A program made the translations under genes and the position numbers. A stretch of DNA of 64,000 nucleotides from Desulfovibrio sp. Huiquan2017 (GTDB taxonomy: Bacteria; Desulfobacterota; Desulfovibrionia; Desulfovibrionales; Desulfovibrionaceae): contig NZ_JAFMPN010000009.1 of the NCBI RefSeq assembly GCF_017351175.1, positions 125,675 through 189,674 of the forward strand, in the 5' to 3' direction. Below, one piece after another: positions 22,802 to 33,491 of the stretch (positions are counted from its first letter, which is position 1; each line of letters opens with the position of its first letter). The notes below the pieces were generated by a model. The model was not told the origin of the DNA and searched no databases. It worked only from the letters and a program-made list of their open reading frames with translations.

Positions 22802-23179
22802 ATGCTGACTAAAATTCTTTACCTTTCTTTAGGCGGGACCTGCGGGACCCTGTCGCGTTATTTTTTGTCCGGCGTGGCCCAGCGCATGACGGGGGGAAGC
22901 TTCCCGGCGGGCACCTTCGCCGTGAATATGGCGGGCTGCCTGCTTTTCGGCGCGGTCTGGGGATTCTTTGAAAACCGCCTGCTCCCCGGCAGCGAGATCA
23001 GGCTGCTGGTCCTGACTGGATTCATGGGCGCCTTCACCACCTTCTCCACCTACATGTTCGAGACCGCCAGCTTGGTCAAGTCCGCGCAGATAGCCATGGC
23101 CCTGGTCAACGTAGTGGGCCAGTCCGTGGCCGGGCTGGCCTTGGTCCTGACCGGCATCGCCCTGGGCCGCCTGCTCTAA
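22802..23179 (+). CDS. crcB: Fluoride ion channel/exporter FluC (CrcB)
   Basis: 125 residues with four hydrophobic segments. Dual-topology fluoride channel. Conserved positions include GGTCGTLSRY (about 8-17), GTFAVNMAGCLLFG and GFMGAFTTFSTYMFE, the last carrying the Phe-box and TxS track. The start at 22802 fits the family; an upstream frame to 22769 is short and unlikely. Only 46 nt separate it from the divergent CYTH gene, too little for a fluoride riboswitch. Followed 21 nt later by a DUF190 gene. Confidence 0.94.
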   Translation: MLTKILYLSLGGTCGTLSRYFLSGVAQRMTGGSFPAGTFAVNMAGCLLFGAVWGFFENRLLPGSEIRLLVLTGFMGAFTTFSTYMFETASLVKSAQIAMALVNVVGQSVAGLALVLTGIALGRLL

Positions 23180-23200
23180 CCAACCATTCCGGAGAACGCC

Positions 23201-23533
23201 ATGAAACTGCTCGAAAAGGCGGAACGCATCAGAATCTACATCGGCGAAGACGACAAGTCCGACGGCCAGCCCCTGGCCGACGCCATTGTCCGCGAAGCTC
23301 GCCGGATGGGCCTTGCAGGGGCCACGGTCTACCGAGGCCTCATGGGCTTCGGAGCCAACTCCCTCATCCACACCAGCAAGATTCTCCGGCTGTCCGAGGA
23401 CCTGCCCGTGGTCGTGGAGATCGTCGATCACCCGGAGAAACTGGATCCCTTGCTCGCCCGGCTCGACGGCATGCTTAAGGAGGGCATGGTCACCCGCGAA
23501 CCCGTGGACGTCATTGCCTACCGCCACAGCTAA
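23201..23533 (+). CDS. DUF190 family protein
   Basis: 110 residues with a ferredoxin-like, PII-like fold expected for DUF190. Motifs are KAERIRIYIGEDDK (6-19), GLAGATVYRGLMGFG (about 37-51) and LPVVVEIVDHPEKL. Members often neighbour crcB, which holds here. PII-like folds bind nucleotides, so a regulatory role for the fluoride channel is plausible but unproven. A ribosome-binding site (CGGAGAA) precedes the ATG. Confidence 0.88.
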   Translation: MKLLEKAERIRIYIGEDDKSDGQPLADAIVREARRMGLAGATVYRGLMGFGANSLIHTSKILRLSEDLPVVVEIVDHPEKLDPLLARLDGMLKEGMVTREPVDVIAYRHS

Positions 23534-23534
23534 A

Positions 23535-23570
23535 TGAAAACGCCCCTGCGGGAACGATCCCGCAGGGGCG
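23535..23570. terminator. Terminator between DUF190 and cheB
   Basis: Perfect 13-bp GC-rich inverted repeat (23541-23553 with 23558-23570, 4-nt loop). The T-run (TTTT) follows it on the minus strand, so it mainly ends the cheA-cheB transcript, and probably also stops the plus-strand crcB operon. Confidence 0.75.
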
Positions 23571-23597
23571 CATCCGCACTATTCCTTCCCAATGGCC

Positions 23598-24665
23598 TCA
23601 GCCGCAGGCCCGAACAATCTCCGGCGCTATCTTCTCCAGGGACAGGACCTTGTCCACGCCGCCCTGCTTGATGGCCTCCTGGGGCATGCCGAAAACCACG
23701 CAATTCGCCTCGTCCTGGGCGATGGTATACGCCCCGGCGTCCTTGAGCTCCTTCATGCCCTTGGCCCCATCGTCGCCCATGCCGGTCATGATGGCGGCCA
23801 CGACGTTCGAGCCGCCATACCGCGCGCCCGAACGGAACAGGACGTCCACCGAGGGGCGGTGCCGGGAAACCAGGGGGCCGTCCTTGACCTCCACGTAATA
23901 TTTGCTGCCGGTGCGCTTGAGCAATAGATGTTTGTCGCCCGGGGCGATCAGGGCCAAACCGCGCATCATGACGTCGCCGTCCACAGCCTCCTTGACGGTG
24001 ATCCGGCAGAGGCCGTTGAGCCGGTTGGCGAACGCCGCCGTGAAGTGCTCGGGCATATGCTGGACAATGGCGATGGGCGGACAATTCTCGGGCTGGGCCT
24101 CAAGAAAAACGCGCAGCGCCTCGGTGCCGCCCGTGGACGCGCCCACCAGGCAGACTTTCTCCGTGGGGGACATGGTCATGGGCCTGCCCTTGGGAATGAC
24201 CGCGTCCGCACTGAGCTTGGGCTTGACCTGGATCGGCGGGGCCGCCACGCGGACAGGCCTCGTCCCGGCCAGGGCCGCCGCCTTGACCTTGTCGATGAGC
24301 CGAATTCGCGACTCTTCGAGAAACTTCTTGGTCCCCACCTTGGGTTTGGTAATGATCTCCACGGCCCCGTATTCCAGCGCCTTGAGCGCGGTAGTGGTGC
24401 CCTCTCCGGCCACGGACGAGCAGATGACCACCGGAATGGGACGCTGCTTCATGATCTTGCGCAGGAAGGTCAGGCCGTCCATGCGGGGCATCTCGATATC
24501 CAGAGTGATGACGTCCGGGATTTCCTTCTTAAGCCGCTCTGCGGCCACATAGGGGTCCACCGCCGTACCCATGACTTCAATCTGCGGGTCGGAAGACAGA
24601 ATATCTTCGAGCGTTTGCCGAACAACGGCGGAATCATCGACAATAAGAACTCGAATCTTACGCAT
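23598..24665 (-). CDS. cheB: Chemotaxis response regulator methylesterase CheB
   Basis: 355 residues. Removes methyl groups from chemoreceptors when phosphorylated by CheA. The receiver domain is at 1-120 ([14 protein letters not shown]; phospho-acceptor Asp at about 56 in [10 protein letters not shown]). A linker follows, then the CheB esterase domain with the catalytic serine in [10 protein letters not shown], histidine in QHMPEHF and aspartate in GMGDDG. ATG 24665 (AAGAGG 7 nt upstream) is preferred over TTG 24671. It follows cheA by 17 nt. Confidence 0.96.
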   Translation of the reverse strand: MRKIRVLIVDDSAVVRQTLEDILSSDPQIEVMGTAVDPYVAAERLKKEIPDVITLDIEMPRMDGLTFLRKIMKQRPIPVVICSSVAGEGTTTALKALEYGAVEIITKPKVGTKKFLEESRIRLIDKVKAAALAGTRPVRVAAPPIQVKPKLSADAVIPKGRPMTMSPTEKVCLVGASTGGTEALRVFLEAQPENCPPIAIVQHMPEHFTAAFANRLNGLCRITVKEAVDGDVMMRGLALIAPGDKHLLLKRTGSKYYVEVKDGPLVSRHRPSVDVLFRSGARYGGSNVVAAIMTGMGDDGAKGMKELKDAGAYTIAQDEANCVVFGMPQEAIKQGGVDKVLSLEKIAPEIVRACG

Positions 24666-24682
24666 GAACAACCTCTTGAGGA

Positions 24683-26908
24683 CTATCTGGATTCTGCAAC
24701 GATGCGGCGGATAAGGCCGGGCACGTCCAGGATGAGCGCAATGGACCCGTCACCCTTGATAGTGGCCCCGGAGATGCCCTCCACATCCTTATACACCCGA
24801 CCCAGGCTCTTGATGACCGTCTGGTGCTCGCCTATGACCGTGTCCACGACAATACCGACGCGGCTTCCCTCCACGCCGGTGATAACGATCTGCTCGATGG
24901 GCGGATTCTCGCCCTCAATGTTGAACCATTCGCGAATATGGATGTACGGCACGATCTCGCCGCGCAAGTGCAGAATGCGTTGCTCGGACCCGGCCTCCTC
25001 CACTTCGCTGCGGGACAGTTCCACGCACTCTTCCACCAAGGACAGGGGAATGACGTAGTATTCGTTCTCCACCCGGACCTGAAGTCCGTCGATGATGGCC
25101 AGCGTCAGAGGGAGCCGGATGGTGATGGTTGTGCCCGTGTTCGGCTTGGAGTCGATGTCGATAGTCCCGCGCAGGGAATCTATGGCCCGTTTGACCACGT
25201 CCATGCCCACGCCCCGGCCGGACACGTTGGTCACCACCTTGGCCGTGGAGAAGCCGGGCTCGAAAATGAGCTTGAGCAATTCCTTTTCGGTCAGTTCGGC
25301 ATCCTTGGAAATCAGCCCGCGCTCGATGCCCTTCTCGCGGATCATCTCGCTGCTCATGCCCTTGCCGTCGTCGGATATACGGATAAGGACCTCGCCGCCC
25401 GAGTGCTCGGCGGAAAGCAGGATGGTGCCCTGCGGGGCCTTGCCCTTGGCCACGCGTTCCTGGGGCTGCTCGATGCCATGGTCGATGGAGTTACGCAGCA
25501 GGTGGACCAGGGGATCGCCCAGCCGTTCGATGACCGTCTTGTCCAACTCGGTCTCCGCGCCGCTGGTGGCCAGGGTAATCTGCTTGCCCAGATCAGCGGA
25601 AAGATCGCGCACCAACCGCCGAAACTTGCTGAACGATGTACCTATGGGCAGCATGCGGATACCGAGCGTGGAGTCGCGCAGTTCATCGCTCAACCGTTCC
25701 AGCTCCTCGGCCAGCAGGGTCAGGGCGGCATCGTGCTTCTCGCTGACCACCTGGGTGATCTGCGCCTGAACGATGACCAATTCACCTACCAAATCCACCA
25801 GATAATCAAGCTTGTCCGCCGCTACCCGGATGCTGCTCAGGGCCTCCTGGCGCTTCTTCCCGGCCGCCTTCTCGCGGACCTCGCCCTGCCGCTTGACCGC
25901 CTTGCTGACCTTTTCCCCTGGGACCTTGCCAGACTCGGTCAGGATCTGGCCCAACGGCTTGTCCACCCCGCTCTTCTGCGAAGTCAGCGCCTCAGCGACG
26001 TCCGCATAGGTCAGGTCGCCGCTTTCGACGAGCATTTCGCCGATCCGGGGGATGCGCACGGAGTCATCCTCGTCCTCTTCCACAAAACTGGATACCGGGG
26101 TGACGGCCTTCCGCTCCCGGGGCGGAGCGGGCTCGGACGAAACCGTTTCCGGAGCAGGTTCGGGCTCCCCGTCCAAGGCCTTGACTTCGACTTTGAGATC
26201 CGCATCCAAAAAGAAGAACACATCCTGGACGTCGTTCTGGGCGGCCTCGGTCTCCAGCAAGAGTTCCCAGCCGCTTCCAGTCTCCCGATGACCGGACTCG
26301 ACCTTGAGGGTTCCCAACCGTTCCAACTCTTCGAAAAAGGCCTCCACGGCGTCCGCGTTCACCTCGCCGCCCAAGGGACGGAGGGTGATGCGATAGCAGT
26401 GCATGGGTGCGCCGGACTCGTCCTGCGGGGCGGATTCCGCCTCGTTCCCGGCGGGAGGGACCTCTTCCGGTGCGGACTCGGCCTCTGCGGCGGGCTCGGA
26501 CACATTGCCGGCAGCCGTCGCGTTGGTCCCTTCGACAAAAGACTGCAAACCGTCAAGAATGTCCTGCATGATCTCCGGGGCGACGGGCTCGTCGTCCTCG
26601 GCCTCGAGCATGGCCCGAATCTGGTCGCGAGAACGCAGGGCCAGGCTGCACAGGACCGGGGTAGCCTGCACGTCGCCATTGCGCACCATGTCGAAAACCG
26701 TCTCCACCTCATGGGTGAAGGCGGCGATTTCCTCGAAGCCAAACATGGCTCCCGACCCCTTGATGGTATGCAGGGCCCGGAATATCTGGTTGACCAGATC
26801 CATATCGTCGGGCGCTTCCTCAAGTTCGAGCAAAGCGCCCTCAAGCTCGATCAGGAGGTCGTAGGCTTCTTCTTTGAATATCTGTCTGTTCAGGTCGTCT
26901 CCTGACAT
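24683..26908 (-). CDS. cheA: Chemotaxis histidine kinase CheA
   Basis: 741 residues. P1 phosphotransfer domain at 1-105 with acceptor His47 (LHTIKGSG). A P2-like ferredoxin-fold segment lies at about 168-246. An unusual insert at about 286-345 resembles MshEN/GspE N-terminal repeats ([31 protein letters not shown]). P3 dimerisation is at about 355-420, followed by the HATPase domain ([28 protein letters not shown]) and P5 CheW-like domain from about 600. It is downstream of the H-NOX chemoreceptor and upstream of cheB. No cheW or cheR is in the window. Confidence 0.96.
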   Translation of the reverse strand: MSGDDLNRQIFKEEAYDLLIELEGALLELEEAPDDMDLVNQIFRALHTIKGSGAMFGFEEIAAFTHEVETVFDMVRNGDVQATPVLCSLALRSRDQIRAMLEAEDDEPVAPEIMQDILDGLQSFVEGTNATAAGNVSEPAAEAESAPEEVPPAGNEAESAPQDESGAPMHCYRITLRPLGGEVNADAVEAFFEELERLGTLKVESGHRETGSGWELLLETEAAQNDVQDVFFFLDADLKVEVKALDGEPEPAPETVSSEPAPPRERKAVTPVSSFVEEDEDDSVRIPRIGEMLVESGDLTYADVAEALTSQKSGVDKPLGQILTESGKVPGEKVSKAVKRQGEVREKAAGKKRQEALSSIRVAADKLDYLVDLVGELVIVQAQITQVVSEKHDAALTLLAEELERLSDELRDSTLGIRMLPIGTSFSKFRRLVRDLSADLGKQITLATSGAETELDKTVIERLGDPLVHLLRNSIDHGIEQPQERVAKGKAPQGTILLSAEHSGGEVLIRISDDGKGMSSEMIREKGIERGLISKDAELTEKELLKLIFEPGFSTAKVVTNVSGRGVGMDVVKRAIDSLRGTIDIDSKPNTGTTITIRLPLTLAIIDGLQVRVENEYYVIPLSLVEECVELSRSEVEEAGSEQRILHLRGEIVPYIHIREWFNIEGENPPIEQIVITGVEGSRVGIVVDTVIGEHQTVIKSLGRVYKDVEGISGATIKGDGSIALILDVPGLIRRIVAESR

Positions 26909-27046
26909 TCCGCCACTCTCCTCACGTCAGATTCCCACGCCGTTTTGAACGCGTGTGGGATGGGTTGGCCACATGCGGCGTACTGATAGTATATCAACTG
27001 GAACTAGAGGAATAGACTATTATAATCTTTTCCAAAACAGAGGCGG

Positions 27047-29128
27047 TCACTTGGCCCCGAGAAATTTGATCTCGGCCCGGGCCGACTGATCGTCAAAGGG
27101 CTTCACCGCGATCTCCACCCGTTCGCCTTTGAAGTCCGCCGCGCCGAGCAGGATACCCTCGAAGTAATCGAACAGTCCCCGGCTCGAACGATAATTCATG
27201 AACAGAACGTCGCCCTTGTCCTCATAGGTGAATTTGGGCGGCTTGATGCCGGGCTGGGACTTGGTCAACTGGGCATGGACGTCGTTCATGCGCAGATAGA
27301 AATCCTTGAGCGAATCCTTCTTGAAATAACCGGGATAAAGCTCGTTGAAACGGACCACCGTATACCGGCCCAGCCCGATGAAAAATTCCCTGACGGAAAT
27401 ACCCGCGCCGTCGGCCGCGAATTCGGCCATCTGCCGCAAGACCTGGTCCGGATAGCTGTCGGCGGGCAGGAAGACCGGATTGCCCAACTCCCGCTGCATG
27501 GCCTCGTAGAGGGCCTGGCCATGAGTCTTGCGCACGTATTCCTGAGCCAGCTTGGGCAGGACGCCTCTCATTTGCCCATCGGAACTGCGCAGCCTGTCGC
27601 TCGTCCCGGTCTCGCCGTCACCGAATTCCCTGGACACGTCAAGCAGTTCCCTGGCCAGTTCGGCCATCTCCCGGGTCGCTCCGGCGGCCTGTCCGGCGGC
27701 CTCGTCCGCATCCTCGGCGATGGAGGCAATGTCCCCCACACTGCGCATGATCCCTTCGACAGCCGAAGACTGCTCCTCGGCGGCGGTGGCAATCTGGGCC
27801 ACCCGTTGTACCATGTCCCTAATATTGTCCATGATCCGCTGCAATGATTCGCCCGCGCGGTTGGACAGGGCCGTGCTCTCGCCCACCTTGGCCGCCGTGG
27901 CCTGCATGGAGTTGGTGGCATCTTTGGAGCGCTTCTGGATGGCGACGACGGCTTCCTCCACCTCCTTGGTGGCGTCCATGGTTTTTTCGGCCAGCTTGCG
28001 CACCTCGTCGGCCACCACGGCAAACCCCCGGCCTGCGTCGCCCGCTCGGGCCGCCTCGATGGCCGCATTAAGGGCCAACAGATTGGTTTGGTCCGCGATG
28101 TCGTTGATGACGTTGATGATCTGCCCGATGGCTCCGGCCTGGGAGTCCAGTTCGACGATCTCCAGGCCCAATTGGCGGGCCGACTCGGCCACCTGGTTGA
28201 TGGCCGCCACCGCGTCGTCAACCATGGCCGCGCCCTCCTCCGCCGAGGTGTTGGCCTCGGTGGCGGCCTCGCTGGTCACCGTGGCATGGCGAGCCACTTC
28301 CAGCACCGTGCCGGTCATCTCCTCCATGGAAGCGGCCACCGAAGCGGTCTGACGGCGCTGTTTCTGCGCGCCCTGGGCTTGCTCGTCGGCCGAGGCCGAG
28401 AGCAATTCCGTGGCCGAGGCCACATGCTCGGCCAGGCCGCTGATGTGTTGGCCCGCTTCCCGCAGGCGTTCGCGTTGCGTTTCGATCTCCCGTTGGCGGG
28501 CCGCCTGTTCCGACAAATCGAGGAGGGAGGCCACCGCGCCAAGGGTTGCGCCCGCGTCGTCCCGAATAAAATCCACGAAAAGCTGTACCGGGACGACCCG
28601 CCCGTCCCACAGCTTGAGGTCCAGAGATTCGGCCACGGGCTTCATGGTCCGCAAGGCCTTCTCGGTCACCGAAACGCCATCCCGGTCATAAAAGGCCCGG
28701 CTGACGGTTTGGCCGACCGCTTGATCCTCGGTTTTGTGCAGGAGCGCGAGCAGAGGCCGGGAGGCCTGGCGGATATGCCCTTCGGCGTCGCTCAACAATG
28801 CCGGACCGGCCAAGGCCCGGAACGCCCGTGCGCAAAAATCCGCCGCCTCGCGTTGGGCGGACAACGCCTCGGACAGCGGCCCCATGGCCCCGCCAAGCAG
28901 ATTTTCTTCCCCGGCAAGGGGCTCGTCGCCTCGAACCAGCCGGTCCAGGGCCGCATGGAGTCGGGCTTCGGTACGCTTCAGCCCGATGCCCGCAACCATA
29001 CAGACAAGCAGGGCGCAACCGGCCGCCAATCCGTAATATAGCCATCCCCCGAAGGCAAAGGCGACGGCGAACAGGCCGCACAGGCCCACTCCAGACAAAA
29101 CCATTTTTCCCATGGGACGTAGCTGCAT
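27047..29128 (-). CDS. Methyl-accepting chemotaxis protein with C-terminal H-NOX domain
   Basis: 693 residues. Two transmembrane helices close together (about 10-28 and 31-50) leave almost no periplasmic part. A PAS-like segment follows (about 95-205), then the MCP signalling hairpin ([16 protein letters not shown], 349-364) and a C-terminal heme-NO/O2-binding domain (about 520-690). The H-NOX signature is complete: proximal heme histidine H618 in MNDVHAQL, and the YxSxR heme-propionate motif at 646-650 (YRSSR). Y655 aligns with Tyr140 of the O2-binding H-NOX of Thermoanaerobacter. It probably mediates O2 or NO taxis through the neighbouring CheA. Confidence 0.92.
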   Translation of the reverse strand: MQLRPMGKMVLSGVGLCGLFAVAFAFGGWLYYGLAAGCALLVCMVAGIGLKRTEARLHAALDRLVRGDEPLAGEENLLGGAMGPLSEALSAQREAADFCARAFRALAGPALLSDAEGHIRQASRPLLALLHKTEDQAVGQTVSRAFYDRDGVSVTEKALRTMKPVAESLDLKLWDGRVVPVQLFVDFIRDDAGATLGAVASLLDLSEQAARQREIETQRERLREAGQHISGLAEHVASATELLSASADEQAQGAQKQRRQTASVAASMEEMTGTVLEVARHATVTSEAATEANTSAEEGAAMVDDAVAAINQVAESARQLGLEIVELDSQAGAIGQIINVINDIADQTNLLALNAAIEAARAGDAGRGFAVVADEVRKLAEKTMDATKEVEEAVVAIQKRSKDATNSMQATAAKVGESTALSNRAGESLQRIMDNIRDMVQRVAQIATAAEEQSSAVEGIMRSVGDIASIAEDADEAAGQAAGATREMAELARELLDVSREFGDGETGTSDRLRSSDGQMRGVLPKLAQEYVRKTHGQALYEAMQRELGNPVFLPADSYPDQVLRQMAEFAADGAGISVREFFIGLGRYTVVRFNELYPGYFKKDSLKDFYLRMNDVHAQLTKSQPGIKPPKFTYEDKGDVLFMNYRSSRGLFDYFEGILLGAADFKGERVEIAVKPFDDQSARAEIKFLGAK

Positions 29129-29259
29129 TCATCCGGCTCCGTGCAAGGCTATGGGTGGCGAACGGAAAAACATATTCCGGCCCACCACTACCCCTTCTTC
29201 AGGCTATTGGCAATTATTGGTGAAAACTGATGAAGTTCAGGCGCGTGGAGCGCCGTCGG

Positions 29260-29799
29260 CTATTCTTCCCGCTTGCGCAGAATACGCACGGCCCGCCGCC
29301 GGCGATACCGCCGGATGGCGAACAGGGAAAGGAAGTAGGTCGCAATGGTGGCCGGGATGCCGAAGGCCAGCCCGCCCGCGAACATAACCCCGAAGACCTG
29401 CCAACCCGCATGGATCATGTCCACCATACGGAGCTTGTCCGGGTCGAAGGTCAGGTTGTGAAAAGGCGTGACCACCTGGCCCACCTGAAAGAGGAAATAA
29501 TAGAACGGGACCATGGTGGCCGCGTTGGAATAGCAGGTGACCAGCCAGGCGGCCAGCTTGTTGACCCGCAGGACAAAGGCCAGGGCGATGACCACCACGG
29601 ACTGAAATGGAATGATGGGCAACGCGCCGATGAACATGCCCAAGGCGCAGGCCGCGGCCAGGTTCTTGGGCGACGAATTCTGGCGCATGAGACGCAGGTA
29701 CCAGTACCGCATCCACCGCTTGGTGCCCGGCCACCATTCCCGGACAGACCGCCTGGGCGGCTTTTCCGGGGGCGTCCGGTGAGTAATTCTCTGGGTCAA
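29260..29799 (-). CDS. DUF2062 domain membrane protein
   Basis: 179 residues with about three hydrophobic segments (45-75, 82-105, 133-160) and a basic C-terminal tail (RRYRRRRAVRILRKREE). The DUF2062 core begins NSSPKNLAAACALGMFIGALPI. Function unknown. The apparent start is TTG at 29799, with GGAG 8 nt upstream inside the fusA stop region. It is the last gene of the trxA-to-DUF2062 run. Confidence 0.85.
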   Translation of the reverse strand: MTQRITHRTPPEKPPRRSVREWWPGTKRWMRYWYLRLMRQNSSPKNLAAACALGMFIGALPIIPFQSVVVIALAFVLRVNKLAAWLVTCYSNAATMVPFYYFLFQVGQVVTPFHNLTFDPDKLRMVDMIHAGWQVFGVMFAGGLAFGIPATIATYFLSLFAIRRYRRRRAVRILRKREE

Positions 29800-29802
29800 G
29801 AC

Positions 29803-31854
29803 CTACTCCAGGACGTCAAAGCGTGAAAACTTCATCATGAACCCGGCGCGGCCCTGAGTGGCCGAACGCAGGTCCGTGGAAAAACCGAACAAACTGGCCA
29901 GCGGAGCCAGCCCCTGGACGATCTTGAGCCCGGCCCGGTCGATCATGTTCTCGATCTTGGCCCCCTTGGCACCGAGCAGGCCGACCACATCGCCAACGAA
30001 CTCTTCTGGCACGGAAATCTCTACCCACATGATCGGTTCCAGAAGCTTGGGATCGGCCTGGGCCAAGGCCTCCTTCAGGGCCATGGCCGAAGCCATGCGG
30101 TAGCCCACCGGGCTTGATTCACCTTCCCGGCGCTCCAGCCCGAGCACCCGAACGCGGACGTTCTGCACCGGGTAGCCGCGGATCACGCCGCTCTGCAACC
30201 CATCGGTAATGCCGTCCTCCACGGCCTCCAGCCATGCGGCCGGCCAGGCCTCGGTGTCCACCTCGAAGGAAATGGTCCGCTCCTTATCCCGATCCAGCGG
30301 CTCCACCGAAAGCTCCACCGCGCCGAAATGCATGACCTCGCCCAATTCGCGGCTGAACAGGCCCTTGCCCGTTCCCTTGCCTCCGACGGTCTCCTGGTAG
30401 ACGACTTGCGGTCTGCCCGCCCGGGGCTCGAGCTTGTACTCGCGCTTGAGCCGTTCCAGGATGACTTCCAGGTGCAGCTCGCCCATGCCGGATAAAATGA
30501 TCTGCCCCGTGTCCTCGTCGCGCTTGAGGTCCAGGGTCGGGTCTTCCAGGAGATATTTTTCGAGCGCTTCGTCGAGCTTCTCGCCCTCCTCGGTGTTGCG
30601 CGGCTCGATGGCCAGGGAGATGACCGGCTTGTAGTCCGCGATCTGCTCAAGGATAACCGGCGAGGACCGGTCGCACAGAGTGTCGCCCGTACGGGCGTAT
30701 CTCATGCCTGCGGCGGCCACCATGTCACCAGCAAACGCTGCGTCGATCTTCTCCTTGCGGCCCGCATGCAGCCGGAACAGCCGGGCCACGCGTTCATCCT
30801 GGTCCTGGGTAACGTTATACACGGTCCCACCCGCCTCGATGCGGCCCGAATAGATGCGCATCATGGCCAGTTTGCGGCCGGAATCCATGGCCACCTTGAA
30901 GACCAGGGCGGACAGGGGCTCCTTGGCGGAGACCTCGAAATGCTTCTTCTGGTGCGTGGCCGGGTCCACGCCGGTGGCGGGCGGCACGTCGAACGGGCTC
31001 GGCAGGTAACGACAGACCGCGTCCAGGACCGGCTGCACGCCGACGTTTTTGAGCGCCGAACCAACCAGCACGGGCACGAACCGGCGGGCCAAGGTTCCTT
31101 TACGCAGGGCCGCGTGAATCCGATCCGCGGGCACCTCTTCCCCGGACAGATAGAGGTCGAGAATCTCCTCGTCCTCCTCGGCCGCGGCCTCAAGGAGTTT
31201 TTCGCGCCAGGGGGAAAGCCGTTCGCCTTCCTCCCCGGTCACGGGCCGCCGCGAATACTCGGCCCCGCTGGACGCCTGGTCGAACTGAAGCCGTTCCATG
31301 GTCACGAGATCGAACACGCCGGAAAATTCCTGCCCCTCGCCGTCCGGAAACTGGATAGCCACGGGGTTGGTCCGCAATTTTTGGACCATGGAATCGAGTA
31401 CCCTCGTGAAGTCCGCGCCCAGCCGATCCATCTTGTTGACGAAGGCGAGTTTGGGCACATGATAGGACTCGGACTGCCGCCAGACCGTTTCGGACTGAGG
31501 CTCCACGCCGCTGACCCCGCAGAACACGCCCACGGCTCCGTCGAGCACACGCAGGGATCGCTCCACCTCGATGGTGAAATCCACATGGCCCGGCGTGTCG
31601 ATGATATTGATCATGCACGGGTCCCACTGACAGGAGGTCACGGCCGAGGTGATGGTGATGCCGCGCTCCTGTTCCTCGGGCATATAGTCCATGGTGGCCG
31701 TGCCTTCATGGACCTCCCCGATACGATGTATTTTCCCGGAATAATAAAGAATTCTCTCGGTCAATGTGGTCTTTCCGGCATCAATGTGCGCGATGATGCC
31801 GATATTGCGGAGGTTGCCGAGAACCTTCGCCGAAGGGGCGTTGCTCTTGCTCAC
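29803..31854 (-). CDS. Elongation factor G paralogue
   Basis: 683 residues. Translational GTPase with G1 AHIDAGKTT, switch [10 protein letters not shown] and G4 NKMDRLGAD, followed by domains II-V ([20 protein letters not shown]-terminal [12 protein letters not shown]). The GTG start at 31854 has GGAG 8 nt upstream and lies 2 nt past the preceding stop. The context (thioredoxin, bamD, unknown gene) is not the usual str operon (rpsL-rpsG-fusA-tuf), so this is likely a second, non-canonical EF-G. Whether it acts in elongation, recycling or stress is not visible. Confidence 0.9.
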   Translation of the reverse strand: MSKSNAPSAKVLGNLRNIGIIAHIDAGKTTLTERILYYSGKIHRIGEVHEGTATMDYMPEEQERGITITSAVTSCQWDPCMINIIDTPGHVDFTIEVERSLRVLDGAVGVFCGVSGVEPQSETVWRQSESYHVPKLAFVNKMDRLGADFTRVLDSMVQKLRTNPVAIQFPDGEGQEFSGVFDLVTMERLQFDQASSGAEYSRRPVTGEEGERLSPWREKLLEAAAEEDEEILDLYLSGEEVPADRIHAALRKGTLARRFVPVLVGSALKNVGVQPVLDAVCRYLPSPFDVPPATGVDPATHQKKHFEVSAKEPLSALVFKVAMDSGRKLAMMRIYSGRIEAGGTVYNVTQDQDERVARLFRLHAGRKEKIDAAFAGDMVAAAGMRYARTGDTLCDRSSPVILEQIADYKPVISLAIEPRNTEEGEKLDEALEKYLLEDPTLDLKRDEDTGQIILSGMGELHLEVILERLKREYKLEPRAGRPQVVYQETVGGKGTGKGLFSRELGEVMHFGAVELSVEPLDRDKERTISFEVDTEAWPAAWLEAVEDGITDGLQSGVIRGYPVQNVRVRVLGLERREGESSPVGYRMASAMALKEALAQADPKLLEPIMWVEISVPEEFVGDVVGLLGAKGAKIENMIDRAGLKIVQGLAPLASLFGFSTDLRSATQGRAGFMMKFSRFDVLE

Positions 31855-31856
31855 GA

Positions 31857-32720
31857 TCAGTCTCCGATGGTCCAGGCGGTGCGATGGAAAAGGAAAAAAT
31901 CGGATTGCAGTTCGGGCCAGACCCAACACCCTTCCTGGCCGGGTCCCAGAACCAGCCGGGCACGGTCGAGGGTCTCGCCGACACGGTCGGCCGGGGCGTA
32001 GGCCACGTCGCGAACCGCATCCAGAAAAGCCGAAAAAGAATCCCCGCCGCGCGTGAAGCCGTCGGGCAGGGGCACGTCCGCCCCGAACACGGTGAATGCG
32101 GTGTCGGGATGGATAAAGGCCAGAGCGTCGAGGTCGAAGGTCGCGTCATCGTCCAGAAACAGGACGGCGTTACGCCCGAAGACCGGCCGGTACACGGCCA
32201 GCCCGGCCCGTTCGGGACAGGCCGCCGGGTCGGCGGTCAGGTCGATTACCGCCCCACTCGCACCAGCCTCGGCCAGGCGATCCAGCAACTCGGCCAGCCC
32301 GTTGCGGTCAAGATCGGCCACCAATTCCTGTCCGGCCAATTCCATGGCCGTAAGCAGGCCAGGCGCCCACGCCTCTTCGACGTCCAGGCGGACCGCCAGG
32401 ATCCGTCGCACGCCGCAGGCCACGGCGGGCACCAGGGAGGCCAGCAACCGGGCCGGGGAAGTCAGGGTCCCGTCAAACAGGACCAAGGCGAAATCCACGG
32501 GAGCGAACCGGCTGACCGAATCGAACCCGCCCCGCCAGCGCGTCGCAACTTCGCGGGCCGCGTCCTTGCGCGGGCCATACCAGTCGTACAGCCGGGCGAT
32601 GCAGGTCTTCATCAGGGCGCGCTCCCCGTCCGTGGAAATCCCGTAGGCGTCCGCGAACAAGGCATCGTCCACCAGGGACTCGCCAATCAGATCGGGAAGA
32701 GACAGTTCCGATTCACGCAT
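31857..32720 (-). CDS. Hypothetical protein, weakly dehydrogenase-like
   Basis: 287 residues, not confidently recognised. No signal peptide. The central part ([17 protein letters not shown], then [16 protein letters not shown]) faintly resembles the nucleotide-binding part of histidinol or aldehyde dehydrogenases, but no catalytic motif of either is visible. The C-terminal half has several Asp-rich turns ([20 protein letters not shown]). It is tightly packed between bamD and the EF-G gene (2-nt spacing). Confidence 0.65.
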   Translation of the reverse strand: MRESELSLPDLIGESLVDDALFADAYGISTDGERALMKTCIARLYDWYGPRKDAAREVATRWRGGFDSVSRFAPVDFALVLFDGTLTSPARLLASLVPAVACGVRRILAVRLDVEEAWAPGLLTAMELAGQELVADLDRNGLAELLDRLAEAGASGAVIDLTADPAACPERAGLAVYRPVFGRNAVLFLDDDATFDLDALAFIHPDTAFTVFGADVPLPDGFTRGGDSFSAFLDAVRDVAYAPADRVGETLDRARLVLGPGQEGCWVWPELQSDFFLFHRTAWTIGD

Positions 32721-32754
32721 GGGACAGGCCGACGGATGAAGGGTTGAGCGGCAT

Positions 32755-33483
32755 CTAGAGCCACTGCTTGAGCCAGCGCTTCCAACTCCCCTGGATACGC
32801 GCCCGCTCGTCCTCGGACAGGGTCTTCTGGTATTCGAAATAGGAATATTCGGCCCGTTTTATGGCGTAGTCGCGCAAGTCGGGAATGTCCGAAAAATTCT
32901 CCACCACATACTGATAGCGGTGCCACGCCGGACCGAACTGGTCCGTGCGCCAAAAGAAGTCGGCCACGAAGATCTCGTGCTCCGCCAGAATGCGGCGGCT
33001 CTTGAGAATCATCTTCTTGCCCGCTTCGGCGTACTGGGACTTGGGGTAGGTTTCCACCAGCCGGTAGAGGTACTCCAGGCCTTCTTTGATGTTTTCCTGC
33101 CGCCGGTCGATGGTCCGGAACATGGACACATCCGTGTTGGCGATCTGGTAAAGGACGTAGGGGATGTTCTCGTTGCTCGGATGCAGCGCCTCGAACTCCT
33201 TGTATGCATCCAGGGCGTGCACGTAATCCTCGTCAAGGAAATAGGCATCGCCCAACGCCAGCTCGCCCTTGAGAGAGAACGGGCTGAACGGGAAACGATC
33301 CTTGAGTTTCGAGAAGTATTCCTGGGCGTCCCCGTAGTCCTTCTCGTCCATGGCCGCCATGCCCGCCTCGTACAGCTCCTGGGCCGTATCCTCGGGCGGA
33401 GGCAGAAAATAGCTGTCGATCCAGATGCACCCCGAAAGGGACAAGAGGACGACCATAAGGACGGGGGCCAATATTCGACGCAT
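32755..33483 (-). CDS. bamD: Outer membrane assembly lipoprotein BamD
   Basis: 242 residues. Lipoprotein component of the BAM complex that inserts beta-barrels into the outer membrane. The signal peptide with lipobox LSLSGC (Cys about 19) is followed by TPR-like repeats (ELYEAGMAAMDEKDYGDAQEYFSKL; KSQYAEAGKKMI). AGGAG precedes the ATG by 5 nt. It lies 8 nt after trxB. BamD places the host among outer-membrane bacteria. Confidence 0.93.
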   Translation of the reverse strand: MRRILAPVLMVVLLSLSGCIWIDSYFLPPPEDTAQELYEAGMAAMDEKDYGDAQEYFSKLKDRFPFSPFSLKGELALGDAYFLDEDYVHALDAYKEFEALHPSNENIPYVLYQIANTDVSMFRTIDRRQENIKEGLEYLYRLVETYPKSQYAEAGKKMILKSRRILAEHEIFVADFFWRTDQFGPAWHRYQYVVENFSDIPDLRDYAIKRAEYSYFEYQKTLSEDERARIQGSWKRWLKQWL

Positions 33484-33491
33484 GGGGACTC

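Noticed and set aside
24824..26905. A 693-codon open frame on the plus strand
   Set aside because: Antisense of cheA, low-complexity translation.
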